From Clostridiales bacterium (GTDB lineage Bacteria; Bacillota; Clostridia; Christensenellales; Aristaeellaceae): a stretch of 43,021 nt of DNA. Positions 40,247 to 43,021 of this stretch are shown here, piece by piece (position 1 is the stretch's first letter; each line of letters opens with the position of its first letter). The notes beneath the pieces are model-generated. The model did not search any database. It was not told where the DNA came from and was given only the letters and a program-made list of their open reading frames with translations. Made by a program: the position numbers and the translations under genes. The stretch covers positions 69,941 through 112,961 of the forward strand of contig JAAYUF010000050.1 of the NCBI GenBank assembly GCA_012517815.1, in the 5' to 3' direction.

Positions 40247-42691
40247 TTACTGGATGCCCAGCGCGGCCAGGCAGCGCGGCAGGCATTCCATTTCTTCTCG
40301 CAGGGGCTCGGGGTTGAGGACCCGCTTGTACACCTCCGGGATAACCCACCCCAATACCGCCGCGTCCGCCGCGGCGAGAAAACCGCCGCGCAGCTTGCCG
40401 GAGGCGGCGCTTACAAACACGCGCATCCGCTGCGTGGTGATCCCCGCCAATGCCGAGCTCTGTTCGGACAGCTTGTTCTCCAGCCGAGAAAACCACGCTT
40501 CGCCCTGCGCCATCAGGGGTTTGGCCTCCTCGCGGAGCATGCCGAAGGATTCCAGCGACGTAGGCCGCACGGCCGTGTCGACCGGGCGGGTTTCCCGCAG
40601 ACCGGGGCGAAAGGAGGGAGCGTACACCACAGGAAGCGGCAGCATTTCCCGCATGGGCGAACGGGTCTCCAGCAGGCGGATGGTCTTGTGCCCGAAGGGG
40701 TTCAGCGCCGCGCGGCCCAGCGGGCACACCTCCACCGTGGGGGTGCGAAGCCCGTTGTCGGGCAACAGGTTGGCCACCTCCAGCCGGGTGTTGCCGTCCG
40801 TGCGCGCCGTCACGCCCATCAGGCCCAGGCTGTCCAGCAGGGTGCAGGCGCACAGCTCCGCTTCGTGCAGCGAGTCGCCGCAGAGGCACAGCTCGTCGTT
40901 AAGCGCAAAGTGCAACAGCAGTTCGGTGGCGTCGTCCTCATTGCAGGCAAAGCCCTGCCGGTTCATCGCCACGCGGACGGCGGCGACCATTTCCCCCGGG
41001 GTGCGCGTCACGCCCAGCGTGGGCGAAAGCGCCACGGTATCGCCGTTGCAGGCGCACAGGCGCAGGTTGTTGCGCGCCAGCCATTCCAGCGTGTTGTTCT
41101 GCGCCTGATCGCCCAAGACGGCGATGGTCGCGCTCAACTGGTCGCGTTCCTCCCGGAGCGCGGCCAGCTGGTTGTCCAACTGGCGAAGCTCCTCGCGCTT
41201 TTTCTGGGTCAGCCCGGCGTGCATGGCTTCCGCTGCGCGCTTGTAGTCGTTTTTCGCGTTTTCCAGCTGCATCAGCAGGCTCAGGCGCTCGGCCTCGATA
41301 TCCTCCAGCTGCTCCTGCGCGGCCCGGATCACCTTCAGATCGCGCCCCTGCTGGTACATATGCTGCAGGAAGGACTGCATGAAGGTTTCGTTCTCGCTCA
41401 GGGCCTGCAGCGCCTGCCGGCGGGTTTCCGGCGTTTCCCAGGCCCTTTCCAGCGCCATGTGCAGGTTTTCAATCGGGTTGTCGACATGGCGGAAATCCGT
41501 TTTCTGATCGGCATGTTCGCGCCGCGCCGAGCGAATCTGCCGCTCTACCACGTAATGCAGCGGCTCGCCGTGGCGGATCGGCTGGGGCGCGCGGGCGCCC
41601 GCCCGTACCAGCGGCGTGCCGTTGAAACGCACAGGGGCGGTTTCCGATTCCTGCACGGCGCGGGAAGAAGCGTGGCTGAGCAGGTTCGCCTCGGTGGATA
41701 AAGGCTGATCCAGCTTGGAAATCTGTTCCTCAAACGTGATGGTCTGATCCAGAATCGCAAGCCTCGCGCCGATGGGCAGCGCGGTATCCCCTTCCTGGTC
41801 GCGGCGGCGTTCCGGCCGCGGCGGTCTGCGGAGGGGTTCCGTCTGCGGCTCGGGGCGCGTTTCCGGCGCCGGGGCGCGCTGGGCGGCGATGGGCTCGACC
41901 GGCGTGCGTACCGGCGGCTGAACCGGCTGCGCCCGTTCGGGAGCCGGCCTGACCTCCGGCTGCGGTTTAGGCTGGGGCGCGAGCTTGTCCGCGACCTTGG
42001 CCGCGGGCGCTAAAGCGGCGCGCGGTTCCTCGGCCGTTTCGTTCGCAGCGTCTGCCGTGCCTTCGCCGGTTTCGCCGGGCCTGAGCCGGCCGCGGCGCAG
42101 GAAGCCCCTGCGCTGACGCCAGGAAAGCGTCTGCTCCGGGTCCCAGTAGAACGTATGCTCCGTGCCGTCGGCCAGTTCCACGGTGTGCAGCAGATAGCTG
42201 TCGTTCCCAAACGGACGCAGCGTTGCCCAGTCCGGCGTTTCCCCGCGCTCCATCGGCCCGTAGAGCACTTTGCCCCGCCGCAGAAGCACCCGTGCTGAAA
42301 GCGCGCGCGCGCAGTCCTCGCCCTCGGCGAAAATTTCGAAGATGCCGCTTTCCGCAAACTCGCAGATCACGTCGGAGTAGATGGCGAACTGGTTGCATTC
42401 CCCCTGCCCCGGATCGTAATTGCGGTTCTGGCGCACCTTGGCCAGTTCCTTCCCTTCGTTGCAAAGCGCAATGGCGCACAGGCTGCCCATGGCCCGCATT
42501 CGCTCCTTGAAGGTGCTCTGTTCCCGTTTGTCCGGTACGATGCGCAGGCTGCCCTGATCCGGAAACTCCGTCGTTTTGCTGCGAAATACCTGGCCCTCGC
42601 GAGTACATAACGGCACGACTCGAAAGATCACGCGCTGCTGGTTATCCTCTTCCAAAAAAGACAGCGTGATCGTTCCATTGATTTGCTTCAT
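40247..42691 (-). CDS. Large coiled-coil protein of unknown family, possible degenerate P-loop domain
   Basis: An 814-residue soluble protein I cannot assign. Residues 1 to about 200 form a beta-rich domain (INGTITLSFLEEDNQQRVIF, later SDVICEFAESGIFEIF and DGTEHTFYWDPEQTLSWRQ). Residues about 205-310 are a Pro/Ala/Glu/Arg-rich linker. Residues about 420-520 are a long coiled coil (EQLEDIEAERLSLLMQLENA, KKREELRQLDNQLAALREER). The C-terminal ~290 residues contain several cysteines and a stretch ELCLCGDSLHEAELCACTLL, followed by DSLGL, which is laid out like a nucleotide-binding strand-loop-helix but without GK[S/T]. No signal peptide or membrane helix. ATG 42691 follows GGAGG at 13 bases; the frame's first ATG (42760) coincides with the transcript start and is excluded. 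It has its own promoter and is convergent with the penicillin-binding protein gene. Confidence 0.8.
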   Translation of the reverse strand: MKQINGTITLSFLEEDNQQRVIFRVVPLCTREGQVFRSKTTEFPDQGSLRIVPDKREQSTFKERMRAMGSLCAIALCNEGKELAKVRQNRNYDPGQGECNQFAIYSDVICEFAESGIFEIFAEGEDCARALSARVLLRRGKVLYGPMERGETPDWATLRPFGNDSYLLHTVELADGTEHTFYWDPEQTLSWRQRRGFLRRGRLRPGETGEGTADAANETAEEPRAALAPAAKVADKLAPQPKPQPEVRPAPERAQPVQPPVRTPVEPIAAQRAPAPETRPEPQTEPLRRPPRPERRRDQEGDTALPIGARLAILDQTITFEEQISKLDQPLSTEANLLSHASSRAVQESETAPVRFNGTPLVRAGARAPQPIRHGEPLHYVVERQIRSARREHADQKTDFRHVDNPIENLHMALERAWETPETRRQALQALSENETFMQSFLQHMYQQGRDLKVIRAAQEQLEDIEAERLSLLMQLENAKNDYKRAAEAMHAGLTQKKREELRQLDNQLAALREERDQLSATIAVLGDQAQNNTLEWLARNNLRLCACNGDTVALSPTLGVTRTPGEMVAAVRVAMNRQGFACNEDDATELLLHFALNDELCLCGDSLHEAELCACTLLDSLGLMGVTARTDGNTRLEVANLLPDNGLRTPTVEVCPLGRAALNPFGHKTIRLLETRSPMREMLPLPVVYAPSFRPGLRETRPVDTAVRPTSLESFGMLREEAKPLMAQGEAWFSRLENKLSEQSSALAGITTQRMRVFVSAASGKLRGGFLAAADAAVLGWVIPEVYKRVLNPEPLREEMECLPRCLAALGIQ

Positions 42692-42766
42692 AGCAGTCCA
42701 AAAACCTCCAAAGCCTATGAAATTTACGAGCCCATCGGTGGCGTTCGCATGAACAATCAAGAATCA

Positions 42767-42795
42767 GTGTAAACGCCCGAACCGTTTTCGTCAAT
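42767..42795 (-). promoter_or_regulatory. Promoter of the coiled-coil protein gene
   Basis: On the minus strand TTGACG (42795-42790), a 17-base spacer, TACACT (42772-42767); the leader to ATG 42691 is about 70 bases. Confidence 0.75.
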
Positions 42796-42890
42796 AGGTT
42801 CGGCCAGCGGATATGAAAATCTTGCCTTTTGGGGGCCGCGTTTTCCGCGTGCCCCGTTTGGTATTCATTGTAAGAAGTGACGATTGTGTG

Positions 42891-42919
42891 TTGACATCTT
42901 AATATTTTTGTAATATATT
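42891..42919 (+). promoter_or_regulatory. Strong promoter of the right-edge gene
   Basis: TTGACA (42891-42896), a 17-base AT-rich spacer, TATATT (42914-42919). The surrounding 60 bases are the most AT-rich in the window. Confidence 0.9.
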
Positions 42920-42962
42920 AGGGTTGATCGCAGGCGTTCGGTCCTGAAGGAGGTTCCACACC

Positions 42963-43021
42963 ATGCACCGCAACCATCGCAACCGGTATTTTCTTTCCCT
43001 GCTGACCCGCGGCTTTTCCCT
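42963..43021 (+). CDS. Start of a gene cut by the right edge
   Basis: ATG 42963 with AAGGAGG eight bases upstream and a strong promoter before it. Only MHRNHRNRYFLSLLTRGFS and part of a codon are visible: a basic start followed by hydrophobic residues, which could be the beginning of a signal peptide or membrane protein. No family can be named. Confidence 0.65.
   Translation, partial: MHRNHRNRYFLSLLTRGFS

Overview
The window is a GC-rich, densely coded bacterial segment that looks like a fermentative anaerobe of the Bacillota (Clostridia-like). The evidence is a T-box leader before valS, a pta-ackA acetate operon, the yceD(DUF177)-rpmF pair, tmcAL, a glycyl-radical enzyme with its activase, strong AAGGAGG ribosome binding sites and many near-consensus TTGACA-N17-TATAAT promoters, several with an extended -10. 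The taxon is an inference; no rRNA or tRNA gene is visible to fix it. High GC produces very long spurious antisense frames. Several true starts (GTG for nadR, TTG for the penicillin-binding protein) were set from ribosome binding sites and promoters.

Layout, left to right. 1-2916: a glycyl-radical enzyme (cut by the left edge) and its radical-SAM activase, divergent from a ROK repressor; a perfect inverted repeat overlaps the enzyme operon's -35 box. 3453-6359: bifunctional NadR and a secreted 5'-nucleotidase, plausibly an NAD-precursor salvage pair. 7015-10092: birA and recQ, convergent across a terminator. 10274-15640: rsmI and rsmH (both modify C1402 of 16S rRNA), then a T-box-controlled unit of a 69-residue membrane protein and valS. 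15688-20246: rpmF, DUF177, ackA, pta and, divergently, tmcAL, an acetate-using tRNA-modification enzyme. 20454-23349: a serine hydrolase, a ferredoxin-tailed aldo/keto reductase and an 85-residue unknown protein. 23807-27537: copZ, copA and a divergent HxlR-type regulator. 27715-30700: a DegT-family aminotransferase and a divergent SDR epimerase. 31129-34007: a Nudix hydrolase, a phosphohexomutase and a DUF2461 protein. 34127-39755: a surface protein with tandem beta domains and a long Tyr/Asp-rich cytoplasmic tail, divergent from a class A penicillin-binding protein whose short cytoplasmic N-terminus has a similar Tyr/Pro/acidic make-up. 40247-42691: a large coiled-coil protein of unknown family. 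42963-43021: the first codons of a new gene behind a strong promoter.

Most genes are housekeeping. The parts least explained by known biology are the ROK/glycyl-radical locus with its operator, the surface protein with a multi-hairpin leader and its penicillin-binding neighbour, the 814-residue coiled-coil protein, and several repeats in GC-rich spacers (52-bp and 18-bp tandem units, a dispersed degenerate repeat, a 29-bp direct repeat). No CRISPR array, transposase, phage gene or recognised defence system was seen.
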